From: Pseudobacillus wudalianchiensis
GTDB lineage: Bacteria; Bacillota; Bacilli; Bacillales; Domibacillaceae
Assembly (NCBI RefSeq): GCF_001685015.1
Contig: NZ_MAYT01000004.1
Span: 36,198 to 100,197, forward strand
Direction of reading: 5' to 3'
Length of the DNA: 64,000 bases
The position numbers and the translations under genes are program-made. This document shows positions 26,515-35,287 of this stretch, piece by piece. The notes under the pieces were generated by a model. The model was given only the letters and a program-made list of their open reading frames with translations. It searched no databases and had not been told where the DNA came from. Within the stretch, counting starts at the first letter, position 1. Each line of letters begins with the position of its first letter.

Positions 26515-27174
26515 TTATTCTAAACTGAGCAGCCCTTTTTTTATGGCATAAGCAACGAGCTCATGCTTTTTTTGGAGGTCTAACTTATCCATTATTTTAC
26601 TTTTATGAGTCTCTACCGTCTTAACGCTAATATGCAAAATCTCGGCAATTTCTTTATTGCTGTAGCCTTTTGCAATGAAGACGAGAACCTCCTCTTCCCG
26701 ATTGCTTAATAGTTTATATTTAGAAAGATCTTCTCCACGCTTTACACCTTCTAGAAAGTCTTCTACTAACGACTTTGCTGCAGAAGGATATAAGTACACC
26801 TGGCCCCTCAATACAGCATCAACAGCTGAAAATAATTCTGAATCAATCGCATTTTTTAAAATATAACCTGAAGCTCCTGCCTGAACGACGCGAAATAAGT
26901 CATTCTCATCATCATGCATCGTAAGAATTAACACATGCGTTTCGGGAAGGGATTTCTTTAACTCCCTTGTGGCTTCCAATCCGTTTTTTCCAGGAGGCAT
27001 GCTAAGATCCATAATGATGAGATCTGGTTGAAGGGACAAAGCCTTCTCAATCGCCTCCTGTCCATCAGCCGCTTCACCAACCACTTCAATGTGTTCCTTT
27101 TTTCCAAGAAGCATTTTTACACCAGTTCTAACGATCGCGTGATCATCTACAATCAGAGTGCGAATAACCTGCAT
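26515..27174 (-). CDS. NarL/LuxR-family response regulator
   Basis: This 219-residue two-domain regulator has a receiver domain (1-120; D10-D11, phosphoacceptor D56 in IIMDLSMP, K near 106) and a LuxR-type helix-turn-helix (about 155-210; SNKEIAEILHISVKTVETHKS). No dedicated NarX-type kinase lies beside it. The hybrid kinase, which ends in an HPt domain, is 540 bp away and is the probable partner. NarL-type proteins bind inverted repeats, so the ATCAGG-N6-CCTGAT sites before the three usp genes are candidate targets. The layout recalls the mycobacterial DosR dormancy regulon, which also controls many usp genes. Confidence 0.92.
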   Translation of the reverse strand: MQVIRTLIVDDHAIVRTGVKMLLGKKEHIEVVGEAADGQEAIEKALSLQPDLIIMDLSMPPGKNGLEATRELKKSLPETHVLILTMHDDENDLFRVVQAGASGYILKNAIDSELFSAVDAVLRGQVYLYPSAAKSLVEDFLEGVKRGEDLSKYKLLSNREEEVLVFIAKGYSNKEIAEILHISVKTVETHKSKIMDKLDLQKKHELVAYAIKKGLLSLE

Positions 27175-27434
27175 TCCCTTACCTCCCGGCCTCTAAACCT
27201 CTATGTTTTGTATTTTAGCATTTAAAGGCAAAGGTGACGAGTCTCATCTGCTTCATCTAAAAAGGAAATGGCCTCTCACCTCCCTGCAACGCTGCCTATG
27301 CACTTTTTTCATTTTTGCATACCTCTATAAAGACGTAATAAACGCTCTCATAGTCGATTGAAGCTTATTGACTCTAGATCCGTTGAAAAAGTGCACGTTA
27401 AAAATAGATAAATACAAAGGTGGGATAAAGAAAG

Positions 27435-28271
27435 GTGACGCCAATATTTGATTCTGACCGAGCGTTTTTTAATAAGTGGGAAATGCATCAAATGATGAAT
27501 GAGAAGACGGTTCCTTATTTCACTATACCGCGTACCGATATGTTTTCCTTGCCATCTCTAGAGAATTATATAAACCTTTACCAATCGGTCTTTATTAAGC
27601 CAGTTGCTTCATGGGGAGGACAAAACATTAGTAAAGTTACGAAACAGAAGCAGCAACTCGTTTGGACACTCCAAGGACAGCCATCGAAAAGCTTTATTGC
27701 TCTAGACCACTTGTTTACTGAATTATTGTCATCCTATGGTGATGAGCTCTGTATTATCCAGCAGGAGGCTCCTTTAATTACCTGCGACAACCGTCCCTTC
27801 GATATCCGAACACATATGCAGCACGATTTAGAAGACGGATGGATCTACTCAGGAGACTTGGTTCGGATGGGAGGATCAGGTTCTGTTGTCTCTAATGTTG
27901 CTATAAGCAACGGATCTGTGAAGCCTACCGTTGATGTTTTGTCCTTATTATTTGAAGGCCTTGCCCCCAAAATTACACAAGATTTAGCCGCAGCTTCTAT
28001 GCATATTTGCGATCAATTAGATCAACATTATTTTTTTCTAGAAGCTGGAATAGATTTCGGAGTCGATCGCAGCGGAGGATTGTGGCTCATTGAGGTTAAC
28101 ACGAACGACCTATTAGGAGGGCCAGATCAAACATTATTCGAGGAGCTTCCTGATAAAACATACTTTAATGATATGGTCAAAAGAAAGGAAAGAATCAACG
28201 GACAAACGATCCAAAAACTGTTAGAACTTTACGAGGAAAGCTTGAAAGATAACAACAGCGACCCCAAATAG
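27435..28271 (+). CDS. YheC/YheD-family ATP-grasp protein
   Basis: The 278-residue protein matches the ATP-grasp part of the YheC/YheD family (spore-coat-associated proteins of Bacillus). Visible are FIKPVASWGGQNI (ATP lysine), DIRTHMQ and the metal-binding end LWLIEVNTNDLLGGPD. It is shorter than B. subtilis YheC/YheD, which have an extra N-terminal domain. The start is GTG 27435, about 9 nt behind AAAGGTGGG. Family enzymes probably ligate a carboxylate to an amine with ATP; substrate unknown. Confidence 0.82.
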   Translation: MTPIFDSDRAFFNKWEMHQMMNEKTVPYFTIPRTDMFSLPSLENYINLYQSVFIKPVASWGGQNISKVTKQKQQLVWTLQGQPSKSFIALDHLFTELLSSYGDELCIIQQEAPLITCDNRPFDIRTHMQHDLEDGWIYSGDLVRMGGSGSVVSNVAISNGSVKPTVDVLSLLFEGLAPKITQDLAAASMHICDQLDQHYFFLEAGIDFGVDRSGGLWLIEVNTNDLLGGPDQTLFEELPDKTYFNDMVKRKERINGQTIQKLLELYEESLKDNNSDPK

Positions 28272-28345
28272 AGTCAAATGCCGTACAACTCACTAAGCGG
28301 TTCTTTCAAACATATACTGTAAAAAAATGAATGAGGAGATTTCCT

Positions 28346-28741
28346 ATGATTCCTTTCAACACACTTTGTCAACAGTACGCTCAACTATTCAATACAAAGC
28401 CAACGATTGAACATGGTGTTTGCTCTGTAGAACTTCATCGTGACCTCCATGTTACCATCCAAGGCCGCCCAAGCCGCGGTGAGCTCCATACAGAAATCAT
28501 GTTTGAATCGTTAGATCGTGACGGCAACGCGCTTAACCTTGGGGAATGTGTCCTTTTGGAAGAAGAGGTCCCTCTCTTTACAAGCATTCTCATCAAAAAT
28601 GGATTCATCATCAGTGCTTTACACAATCATTGGCTTTATGCGAAACCAAACATTTTGTATATTCACTTCCAATCTGTCGAACCTCCACTATCTTTCGCCC
28701 GGAAAGCAGCCGAAGCCTTCCATGCTCTAAAGATTATCTAA
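28346..28741 (+). CDS. DUF1259 (LppY/LpqO-like) domain protein
   Basis: The 131-residue protein ends with the DUF1259 signature ISALHNHWLYAKPNILYIHF then EPPLSFARKAAEAF. Histidines of HNHW and IHF look like a metal or ligand site. Homologues in actinobacteria are lipoproteins of about 300 residues; this is a single short copy without a signal peptide. ATG 28346 is chosen because GAGGAG lies 8 nt upstream; ATG 28331 overlaps that site. Function unknown. Confidence 0.75.
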   Translation: MIPFNTLCQQYAQLFNTKPTIEHGVCSVELHRDLHVTIQGRPSRGELHTEIMFESLDRDGNALNLGECVLLEEEVPLFTSILIKNGFIISALHNHWLYAKPNILYIHFQSVEPPLSFARKAAEAFHALKII

Positions 28742-28902
28742 AATATTGGCTTAGCCCTCTCTTCTTGGCAATATGATTTCTGATTGTATCATTCCTAAGC
28801 TACGATTTTTGTCCCCCCTTTAATAGACATAGATGAATGAAAACAAAGAAATCCGAAATAATAAGATAAGAAGTTACACGTTCTATGTGAGGGGGTTAAC
28901 GA

Positions 28903-29601
28903 TTGTCTGTTGCAGTACTAATACTTAGATTAGCTATTTCTTTTGTTACTTTATTAAGTTTAACGAGGATCATGGGGAGAAAAGAAATCTCACAAATGAC
29001 CTTTTTTAATTTTGTGTCAGCTATTTCAATCGGCACAATCGGCGCCTCTCTTGCCATTGACCCCACACTAAGTATCCGGAATGGGGTAATCGCCTTGATT
29101 GGTTGGAGTGCTTTCACCCTTTTCCTTGGTTTTTTAGATATAAAATCCGAAAAGGCCCGCCTTCTTATTGTTGGACAACCCATTATTGTGATTAGAAAAG
29201 GCCAAATCATGGAGGACGCACTCCGTAAAGCCCGTCTTGATATAGATTCTCTGATTGGTTTATTGAGAAAGAAAAATATCTTTTCCATTGCTGAAGTAGA
29301 TTATGCCATTTTCGAAACGGATGGCAGTCTTTCGGCTATGAAAAAGGAAGAAAACCAATCATTAACTAAGAGTGATATGAATGTTCAACCAGCTCATATT
29401 CATGCTTTCCCTATTGCAATGTCTGTTATTTCTGACGGAAAAATAAATGGGGACAATTTAAGAAAATTAAACTTGGACACGGACTGGTTAGAGCAGCAGT
29501 TGCAAGCCGCTGGCATCCACTCTATTTCTGACGTCTTTTACGCAGAAGTTCAACAAGATGGCACTTTGTATATTGATCGTAATCAGGACGTGCTTCATTA
29601 G
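28903..29601 (+). CDS. DUF421 membrane protein (YetF/YdfR-like)
   Basis: The 232-residue protein has three N-terminal membrane helices, including the family motif LTRIMGRKEISQMTFFNFV, followed by two cytoplasmic alpha/beta subdomains (GQPIIVIRKGQI; LRKKNIFSIAEVDYAIFETDG). Spore formers carry many paralogues; some act in spore germination or coat-related functions, but no reaction is known. The start is a TTG behind GAGGGGG. A second, shorter DUF421 protein is encoded at 34570-35061. Confidence 0.87.
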   Translation: MSVAVLILRLAISFVTLLSLTRIMGRKEISQMTFFNFVSAISIGTIGASLAIDPTLSIRNGVIALIGWSAFTLFLGFLDIKSEKARLLIVGQPIIVIRKGQIMEDALRKARLDIDSLIGLLRKKNIFSIAEVDYAIFETDGSLSAMKKEENQSLTKSDMNVQPAHIHAFPIAMSVISDGKINGDNLRKLNLDTDWLEQQLQAAGIHSISDVFYAEVQQDGTLYIDRNQDVLH

Positions 29602-29670
29602 ATTTGAGGCTTAGTTATACTCAGCAAATGCTTTTCAACTATTGAGAGCATAACACTCACTGGAGGAATC

Positions 29671-29706
29671 AAAAAAGAGCAATCTTAATGATAGGTTGCT
29701 CTTTCT
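29671..29706. terminator. Terminator between convergent DUF421 and MFS genes
   Basis: AAGAGCAA and TTGCTCTT pair around a 12-nt loop, with A residues upstream and a T-rich tail, so it can serve both strands. Confidence 0.75.
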
Positions 29707-29728
29707 CATTCTTATTAGACACGGCCTG

Positions 29729-30958
29729 TTAAATCATATTTTGTGGATTCTTCGATAGTTTTTTTACTCTTATTACTAAGAAAGTTGATATTAGCAATAA
29801 TATGATGGTAAAGCTGACGACTCCATGCCAGCCCGAGTGCGTCCAAAATACACCGCCCGTTGCTCCACCGATGCTAGACCCTAAATAATAGGCAAATAAA
29901 TAAAGCGATGAGGCCTGAGCAATGTCGTGTGTGGCATGCCGGCTTACTAACCCGCTAGCGACAGAATGGGCACCGAAAAACCCAAATGTAAAGATCACGA
30001 TCCCAACGAGCTTATAAAATATCGGGATCGGGAGGGTCAATAAAACGCCTAACAGCATGAGTACGGCCCCTATCATTAACAATAAAGGCCGTCCATACTT
30101 ATCAGCCAATATCCCAAACCAAGTGGAGCTAAAGGTGCCTACTAAATACACGAGAAAAATCCAGCCGATAATCGTCATACTTAAATTATAAGGCGGTTCA
30201 GTTAACTTAAAACCAAGATAATTGAATATCGTTACGAAACTGCCCATTAAGAAAAAAGCAATCAAAAATAATGACACTAACACGGAATCTTTTAGATGAG
30301 ACACGAGCGACTTGAAAAGAGGCTTCAAGGCTAGCGGCTGTGATTCAAAATGCTTTGATGGCGGAAGAGCCCATATAAAATAAAGACAAGCAATTAAACT
30401 AATACCACCTAAAAATATCATCCCGGCTTTCCAAGAAACGAGATCCGTCATCGTTCCCATCAATACTCTTCCCGCTAATCCGCCAATAGAATTCCCGCTA
30501 ATATAAAGCCCCATAGCGACACCTAAACTTCTTCCCTCTATTTCTTCTCCTAAATAAGCCATCGCAATAGACGGAATTCCAGCAAAAGCAAAGCCTTGTA
30601 CTATTCGCAGCAGGAGAAGAAGTTGAAAAGACGGTGAGAATGCGACTATTATCGTTAAGATAGACGCGATCACAATACAGCTGGACATGATGTTTTTTCT
30701 TCCCCACGCCTCAGAAAGAGAACCAAAAATAAGCAGTCCAAACGCCAGTGAAAGCGTAGTAAGCGATAAAGACAGGCTGGCCATCGTTGGCGTGACGTTA
30801 AATTCTTTCGTAAAGATCGGCAAAAGCGGCTGCGTAAGATAGAGATTAGCAAAGGTGATAAACCCGGCCGCAAACAACGCAAAGTTAGCTTTTTTAAAGG
30901 CTGGCGTGCCTTGTTGAATATAATCTTTATGGATATTATCATTCATCATTGTGATCAT
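29729..30958 (-). CDS. MFS transporter (YnfM-like)
   Basis: The protein of about 409 residues has 12 membrane segments. It has the loop GSLSEAWGRKNIM after segment 2 and the N-terminal LYLTQPLLPIFTKEFNVTP typical of the YnfM/YybF group of putative drug or metabolite exporters. The start is uncertain: ATG 30958 follows AGGG and overlaps the esterase gene end by 20 bp; ATG 30949 and 30946 are alternatives. It is translationally coupled to the esterase gene. Confidence 0.85.
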   Translation of the reverse strand: MITMMNDNIHKDYIQQGTPAFKKANFALFAAGFITFANLYLTQPLLPIFTKEFNVTPTMASLSLSLTTLSLAFGLLIFGSLSEAWGRKNIMSSCIVIASILTIIVAFSPSFQLLLLLRIVQGFAFAGIPSIAMAYLGEEIEGRSLGVAMGLYISGNSIGGLAGRVLMGTMTDLVSWKAGMIFLGGISLIACLYFIWALPPSKHFESQPLALKPLFKSLVSHLKDSVLVSLFLIAFFLMGSFVTIFNYLGFKLTEPPYNLSMTIIGWIFLVYLVGTFSSTWFGILADKYGRPLLLMIGAVLMLLGVLLTLPIPIFYKLVGIVIFTFGFFGAHSVASGLVSRHATHDIAQASSLYLFAYYLGSSIGGATGGVFWTHSGWHGVVSFTIILLLISTFLVIRVKKLSKNPQNMI

Positions 30959-31715
30959 CAGCTTCCCTATTTCTTTTCCATTCAAGGGAATCTAGAAACA
31001 TACGGATATCTTCGTAAATTTGTTTGCGTTCATTCCCTAACGTAATAATGTGACCCGACTCTTCATACCAGCGGATTTGCTTAGGCTCTGAACGAATAGT
31101 ACGGAAGATCCTCTCTGCGCTTTCTTTATAAAGCGTATGGTCGAGTCTTCCTTGCAAAACAAAGGCTGGGGCGGCAATCGCCTCGAGGTTATTCCCAGTA
31201 TCGCTAATCAGCTGCTGTAAATCTTTCAAAGACTCCATTGGTTTTTTAGTGAATTCTTTTATTTCAGCTTGTATTTGTTCATCACTTTTTCCTTCAAGCC
31301 TTTTGTATCTTGTAGCGTAATCAACTACACGGCTGTATAAGTCTGTGATGTCTCGTTCTAGAACAGGGGCACACATGGACACAACCGCTTTTACTTTTAA
31401 AAGAGAAGCTAATTTCAAAGCAAAGGTTCCTCCTAGAGAAACGCCTGCGACAGCAATCTCCTCATAACCCTCTGAAGCAAGATGAGCATAACCAGCAACT
31501 GCGTCTCTCCACCAATCTTCAGGTCCCATTTGGATGAACTCATCGGGATTTGCTCCATGCCCTCTATATAAAGGGGCAGAGCACGTATAACCGTTTTTTT
31601 GCAGATGCCTTCCCAGCAGTTTGACGTCCATCGTGCTGCCAGTAAAACCATGAAGTAAAAGGACTGCTCTATTTTTTGCTTGATACATAAGAGGTTTTGG
31701 TGCGACAATTTTCAT
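30939..31715 (-). CDS. Alpha/beta-hydrolase carboxylesterase (Est30-like)
   Basis: The 258-residue cytosolic hydrolase has the oxyanion region LLLHGFTGS, nucleophile serine in GVSLGG, acid in GRLDHTLY and histidine in ESGHIITL. Order and length fit the thermostable monoacylglycerol lipase/carboxylesterase family of Bacillus and Geobacillus. ATG 31715 is supported by CAGGGAG about 8 nt upstream; the frame extends to 31757 without ribosome site. An MFS gene overlaps its end. It is divergent from a LysR regulator (140 bp), which may control both. Confidence 0.88.
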   Translation of the reverse strand: MKIVAPKPLMYQAKNRAVLLLHGFTGSTMDVKLLGRHLQKNGYTCSAPLYRGHGANPDEFIQMGPEDWWRDAVAGYAHLASEGYEEIAVAGVSLGGTFALKLASLLKVKAVVSMCAPVLERDITDLYSRVVDYATRYKRLEGKSDEQIQAEIKEFTKKPMESLKDLQQLISDTGNNLEAIAAPAFVLQGRLDHTLYKESAERIFRTIRSEPKQIRWYEESGHIITLGNERKQIYEDIRMFLDSLEWKRNREADDHNDE

Positions 31716-31855
31716 TTTGATAACTCCCTGCTGTTCACTTGTCGTTAAGTGCGTCATTTTATTCTTCTATATAAAGAATACAAGAGGAAAATTAATAAAT
31801 ATAATATATAATTTATATGATTTCATAAATAAATTTTATTAGTAGGTGTTTAAGG

Positions 31856-32740
31856 ATGAATATACACGCACTTCGCCTCTTTACAAAGGTAGCTGAATTA
31901 AAAAGTGTGTCTAAAGCGGCAGAGGTCCTAAGAATTAGCCAGCCAGCCGTTACGATTCAAATCCGGAATTTAGAAAAAGAGGTTGGGCTTACTTTGACTG
32001 AATCAAAAGGAAGAGGGATTACCCTTACATCTAATGGTGATTTTCTATATAAACAAGCGCAGAGGTTATTTGATTTGGAGCGTGACATCGAAAATAAGGT
32101 TGCACAGTTGAAAAACTCAGGCGCAGATGATTTAAATATTGCTGCCTCCTATGTGCCAGCTAATTTTTTACTGCCAAAATGGTTGTGTCACTATAAAGAA
32201 ACCTATCCATCGGTCACCGTTAATGTCAAAACAGAGAACACACAACAAGTGATCGAACAGCTTCTTCATTATAAAGCCGATCTCGCCTTTGTAATCGAAG
32301 AAAATCGGCACCATCCTGATCTCCACTATCAATTTCTTATGAATTTGGAATATTGTTTTATCGTTCCCTCCCATCATCAGCTTGCCGGACAAACGATCTC
32401 ATTTGAGAAGCTCATGAACGAACCCTTTATTTTACGAGAAAAAGGAAGCTCCACGAAAGATTTACTGCTGGCATTATGCAACCTCCATAAAACGCCCCCA
32501 CCAAAGATTGGCATGCAATTATATGGACTTAATGAATCGATCCGAACCGTTGCTGCGGGCTTTGGAGCTATGCTGGCGCCGGTCGTAGCGATAGAAGACT
32601 ATCTATACCGGAAACAGGTAGCGCAGGTCTATGTGGAGGATATTGAGATCAAACGCCCTACCTATGTCTGTACGAGAAAAAATGAAATAGACGTGCTGCC
32701 TCATGTTTCTCATTTTATTGAGGTTGTAAAGGATCAGTAA
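31856..32740 (+). CDS. LysR-family transcriptional regulator
   Basis: The 294-residue protein has the LysR winged helix at residues 1-60 (SVSKAAEVLRISQPAVTIQI) and a periplasmic-binding-like effector domain (about 90-290). LysR proteins usually control the divergent gene, here the esterase-MFS pair. The 140-bp gap is very AT-rich (31783-31840), and I could not define a T-N11-A site with confidence. Confidence 0.9.
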   Translation: MNIHALRLFTKVAELKSVSKAAEVLRISQPAVTIQIRNLEKEVGLTLTESKGRGITLTSNGDFLYKQAQRLFDLERDIENKVAQLKNSGADDLNIAASYVPANFLLPKWLCHYKETYPSVTVNVKTENTQQVIEQLLHYKADLAFVIEENRHHPDLHYQFLMNLEYCFIVPSHHQLAGQTISFEKLMNEPFILREKGSSTKDLLLALCNLHKTPPPKIGMQLYGLNESIRTVAAGFGAMLAPVVAIEDYLYRKQVAQVYVEDIEIKRPTYVCTRKNEIDVLPHVSHFIEVVKDQ

Positions 32741-32831
32741 ATGACCAACGACTGTTTTATCATAAATGGCTCCCTCTCAAAAAAGGGCCAACCAATCAGT
32801 ACAAGCATCCATGCATCTGCCCCCCGCTGCA

Positions 32832-32840
32832 CATATCTTA
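32832..32840 (+). promoter_or_regulatory. Possible sigma-K type -10 element before coat genes
   Basis: CATATCTTA fits CATA-N3-TA, the sigma-K -10 pattern, 32 nt before the first coat gene start. The -35 region is not convincing. Confidence 0.35.
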
Positions 32841-32871
32841 ACAGTAGATAAACGATTAAGGAGGGGTTTAA

Positions 32872-33069
32872 GTGGCAGGGAACTTCAAGAAACAACAGGA
32901 TTCACTCGCAAGAACTAGTATGGACCTTTTAATCAATGAATTGTTTAAGAAGCATGGGGTAAAAATGAGCAAACCAAAACTAAGTGCGCGTGAAAAGAGA
33001 GAATTACAAAATCTCGTAAAAGATTTAAAGAAGAATGTAGAAAATCTAACGAAAAATATTGAGAAATAA
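32872..33069 (+). CDS. Small helical protein, possibly CotW-like coat protein
   Basis: The 65-residue, lysine-rich, fully helical protein has a GTG start behind AAGGAGGGG. A segment KHGV...LSAREKRELQNLVKDLKKNVE resembles the small coat proteins encoded beside cotX in Bacillus (CotW). It is followed 40 bp later by a clear CotX-like gene, which supports a coat role. Similarity is from memory and weak, so the family call is tentative. Confidence 0.6.
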   Translation: MAGNFKKQQDSLARTSMDLLINELFKKHGVKMSKPKLSAREKRELQNLVKDLKKNVENLTKNIEK

Positions 33070-33109
33070 GTCATGAGGAAAAATAAAAAATTATAAGGAG
33101 AAATAAAGA

Positions 33110-33598
33110 ATGAAAGAAAGTAGGGTATGGGCCGGCGAAGCTCCTGAAGTACAGGGTATGGATCTAACTGAAAGAAGATGTAATAGAAGTTGGAATGCGC
33201 TAGATGCATCATCGAGCCATCCGTTAAGTAACGAGGCTCAAGATTTAACTGGGACAATTGAAACGATCCAACAATCTTTTGAGCAAATTATCGTAATTGA
33301 TTCAGCAGATGTAGAGATCGTAACAACTGACACACAAGCTGCACTTTCTGTTCAAGTAGCACTCCAAGCTGCCATCGCGTTAGTTATTAGTATATCCATT
33401 GCAGATAGTGACAGAGCTGAAAGAATAACACAAGATTTACTAGGAAGACTAAGATCGAGCCAAGTAAACCGACAACAAACATATGTAGAAAATTCAAGAG
33501 GCGTCAGAATCACCACAACTGATACTGATCTAGTTGTAAACATTCAATTATTATTACAAGTCTTAGTTGCACTTCTCGTAAGAATCGGCATTTTGTAA
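33110..33598 (+). CDS. cotX: Spore coat protein X/V (CotX-like)
   Basis: The 162-residue protein has two Coat_X repeats, residues about 55-105 and 110-162. Each has the pattern I-x-DSADVEIVTTDTQAA / ENSRGVRITTTDTDLVV followed by a hydrophobic LQ-rich helix (LQAAIALVISIS, LLQVLVALLVRIGIL). CotX proteins belong to the insoluble outer coat or crust of Bacillus spores and are made late in the mother cell. Ribosome site AAGGAG. It forms a two-gene unit with the small protein upstream. Confidence 0.88.
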   Translation: MKESRVWAGEAPEVQGMDLTERRCNRSWNALDASSSHPLSNEAQDLTGTIETIQQSFEQIIVIDSADVEIVTTDTQAALSVQVALQAAIALVISISIADSDRAERITQDLLGRLRSSQVNRQQTYVENSRGVRITTTDTDLVVNIQLLLQVLVALLVRIGIL

Positions 33599-34251
33599 AG
33601 TTTTAATTCAGTCCCCTTCTGGAAGGCAGCCATTCTTTATTTATATAGCTCTAATATGATGCAAAGCAAAGAAAGGCTGAATTCCGAACGATTCACTGAT
33701 CCTTGAACAGGATTATTTGATGATATAAATGACAGAAAAATCAGCATGTTAGCGGGGACTTCCGTCTGGTTGCCGGGCAAAATCATTTTGCAGGCCAGAC
33801 CGGGATATAAAGTACTTCCTAGGATAAATGCTTAATAGCAACCTGTGACATGCATGCAATAGTCACAAATATTGCCCCTTTTGGTTTATGCCCTCCCCAT
33901 CTGCTTCTACTCAGCAGCTCCATCACACAACTTATTAATACATCCAACACTGTGACACGCATAATCTCTGTTGTTCTCCTATAACAAGACCAGATAGATG
34001 TTAAGTAATAAAATACTTTCTCCCCTTATCCCTTAACAAGAATACTTTGAAGGCCAGGCAATGCTCCTGGCCTTTTTTACTTTTTCCCTATGGAAAAATA
34101 AAGTCAAAAAATGCACTCTCATGCTGTCAAGAAAGACACAGGGCTTAATGATAAAAATCATAGAAGACAACAACTTCAAAAGAAAGGGCCTTTATTTGTT
34201 TCAAATATTTAAACTAACATGAACAATTTATGCCTATTTAACAGGGAATAT
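33599..34251. other. Long spacer with hairpins and no clear gene
   Basis: About 650 bp downstream of cotX. It contains a compound hairpin (33770-33806: GTCTGG/CCAGAC outside, GCAAAAT/ATTTTGC inside), a terminator at 34050-34078, and a 47-codon minus-strand frame at 33819-33962 whose AGGAG lies too far from the ATG. No homology is recognised. It could hold an unrecognised small RNA ending at the terminator. Confidence 0.45.
34050..34078 (+). terminator. Intrinsic terminator downstream of cotX region
   Basis: AAGGCCAGG and CCTGGCCTT pair around a 7-nt loop and end in TTTTTT. It is 450 bp past cotX, so the transcript it ends is either very long at its 3' side or starts inside the spacer. Confidence 0.85.
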
Positions 34252-34305
34252 AAAAGAAAGGGGCTATTCCATTAGTCAATAAAATTGACTTTTGGAACAG
34301 CCCCT
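34252..34305 (-). terminator. Intrinsic terminator of the KGG stress gene
   Basis: On the minus strand GGGGCTGTTCC and GGAATAGCCCC close a long stem that includes AGTCAAT/ATTGACT, then TTTCTTTT. It lies 6 bp past the stop codon. Confidence 0.85.
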
Positions 34306-34310
34306 CTATT

Positions 34311-34475
34311 TTATTCATCGTCATTATCACGCTGTTCAGCGCGTGCTTCCCCGCCTTTTTCTCCGATTTCCTGATAAAACTCCTTGCCATGTTTGCGGGC
34401 TGCACTCTCTCCGCCTTTGCGGCCAGCCTCTTCTACCGTCATCTTGCTTTTGTCATTATTGTTATGGTTAGTCAT
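34311..34475 (-). CDS. KGG-repeat general stress protein
   Basis: The frame is 54 residues long. It has two KGG motifs (AGRKGGESAARKHG and IGEKGGEARAEQ), the repeat of GsiB/ConJ-type stress proteins, which are small, hydrophilic and disordered and resemble plant LEA proteins. The ATG at 34475 follows AAGGAGG at ideal distance, and a strong terminator lies just after the stop. It stands alone. In Bacillus such genes are usually under general stress control, but no sigma-B promoter was confirmed here. Confidence 0.9.
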   Translation of the reverse strand: MTNHNNNDKSKMTVEEAGRKGGESAARKHGKEFYQEIGEKGGEARAEQRDNDDE

Positions 34476-34569
34476 GAAGAATGCCTCCTTGCAAATGTAT
34501 ATTTTCTTTCGTCTTAGGCTTTTACCCTTTCTTTCATCCCTTGAACTATGTCAATCAGGCCGCCACATT

Positions 34570-35061
34570 CTACACTTTTATATTTAGATCTCCCTTTGTA
34601 ACGGGTTCAAATGTCGCTTTCTTTTTGACCGTCACACTTCCGTCCTTCTCTAAATACGCATGCTCAACCTCATCTATTGAAAAGATGCTTTGCTTTCTCA
34701 AGGCTTCCTTTAGATCTCTTAGATCGAGACAATGCTTTTTAAGCATCTTATGATCAGGCTTGCCGTCGCGGATAATTAAAACTTCCTCTCCAGATATAAG
34801 AATTTCCACTTTATCTGTATGAAACATAATTTTATCAAACAATAATTTGATAGCGCACCAGACTAGAAGCATGATCAATACAACGTACCATTTTACTTGC
34901 GGATCATAAAGTCCGTTTCCAAAAATTTCTGAAAGCATGATGCTCCAGATAAAATCAATAGGTGTCAAATTAGAAATCCCTTTTGTACCTGTCCATTTCA
35001 TACAAATCACAAGGGCTACAAAACCACTGGCTAATTTAATTAACACCATTCCAAGTCCCAT
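34570..35061 (-). CDS. DUF421 membrane protein, short form
   Basis: The 163-residue protein has three N-terminal membrane helices with CMKWTGTKGISNLTPIDFIWSI, matching the DUF421 motif, then one cytoplasmic subdomain (GEEVLIIRDGKPD; LRKQSIFSIDEVEHAYLEKDG). It lacks the second cytoplasmic subdomain of the 232-residue paralogue at 28903-29601. A decayed small gene abuts it upstream, so it may once have been part of a two-gene unit. Confidence 0.85.
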   Translation of the reverse strand: MGLGMVLIKLASGFVALVICMKWTGTKGISNLTPIDFIWSIMLSEIFGNGLYDPQVKWYVVLIMLLVWCAIKLLFDKIMFHTDKVEILISGEEVLIIRDGKPDHKMLKKHCLDLRDLKEALRKQSIFSIDEVEHAYLEKDGSVTVKKKATFEPVTKGDLNIKV

Positions 35062-35064
35062 ATT

Positions 35065-35287
35065 TTATCCCCTTTTCTCTTTTATAAAGATGGCTACAGC
35101 TAAAAAAATGAACATGGCCAAGCTAATAAATAGGCTGTACCATTCATTAGCTCTGAGAAGCTTGTCCCGATAGTCGAGTCAATTCAATTGGTGAAAGTTG
35201 TCCGATTAGAGCCCTTTCGCCCCCTTTCTGTTGTTCTTATTTCTCCATTTCATTCACCATTTGTTGAACGACATGTTCTTTCCGCAT
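35065..35287 (-). pseudogene. Decayed small membrane protein gene
   Basis: A good start (ATG 35287 behind GAGGAGG) opens a frame MRKEHVVQQMVNEMEK, then an in-frame TAA at 35237-35239. The same frame resumes (EQQKGGERALIGQLSP...), and a neighbouring frame continues with LDYRDKLLRANEWYS, a single membrane helix FISLAMFIFLAVAIF and KEKRG, ending 3 bp before the DUF421 start. One nonsense codon and one frameshift would explain the pattern. The intact family is not recognised. Confidence 0.5.

Noticed and set aside
27299..27396. Inverted match TGCACTTTTTTCA / TTGAAAAAGTGCA before the YheC/YheD-like gene
   Set aside because: Imperfect, homopolymer-based and about 80 nt apart; likely chance.
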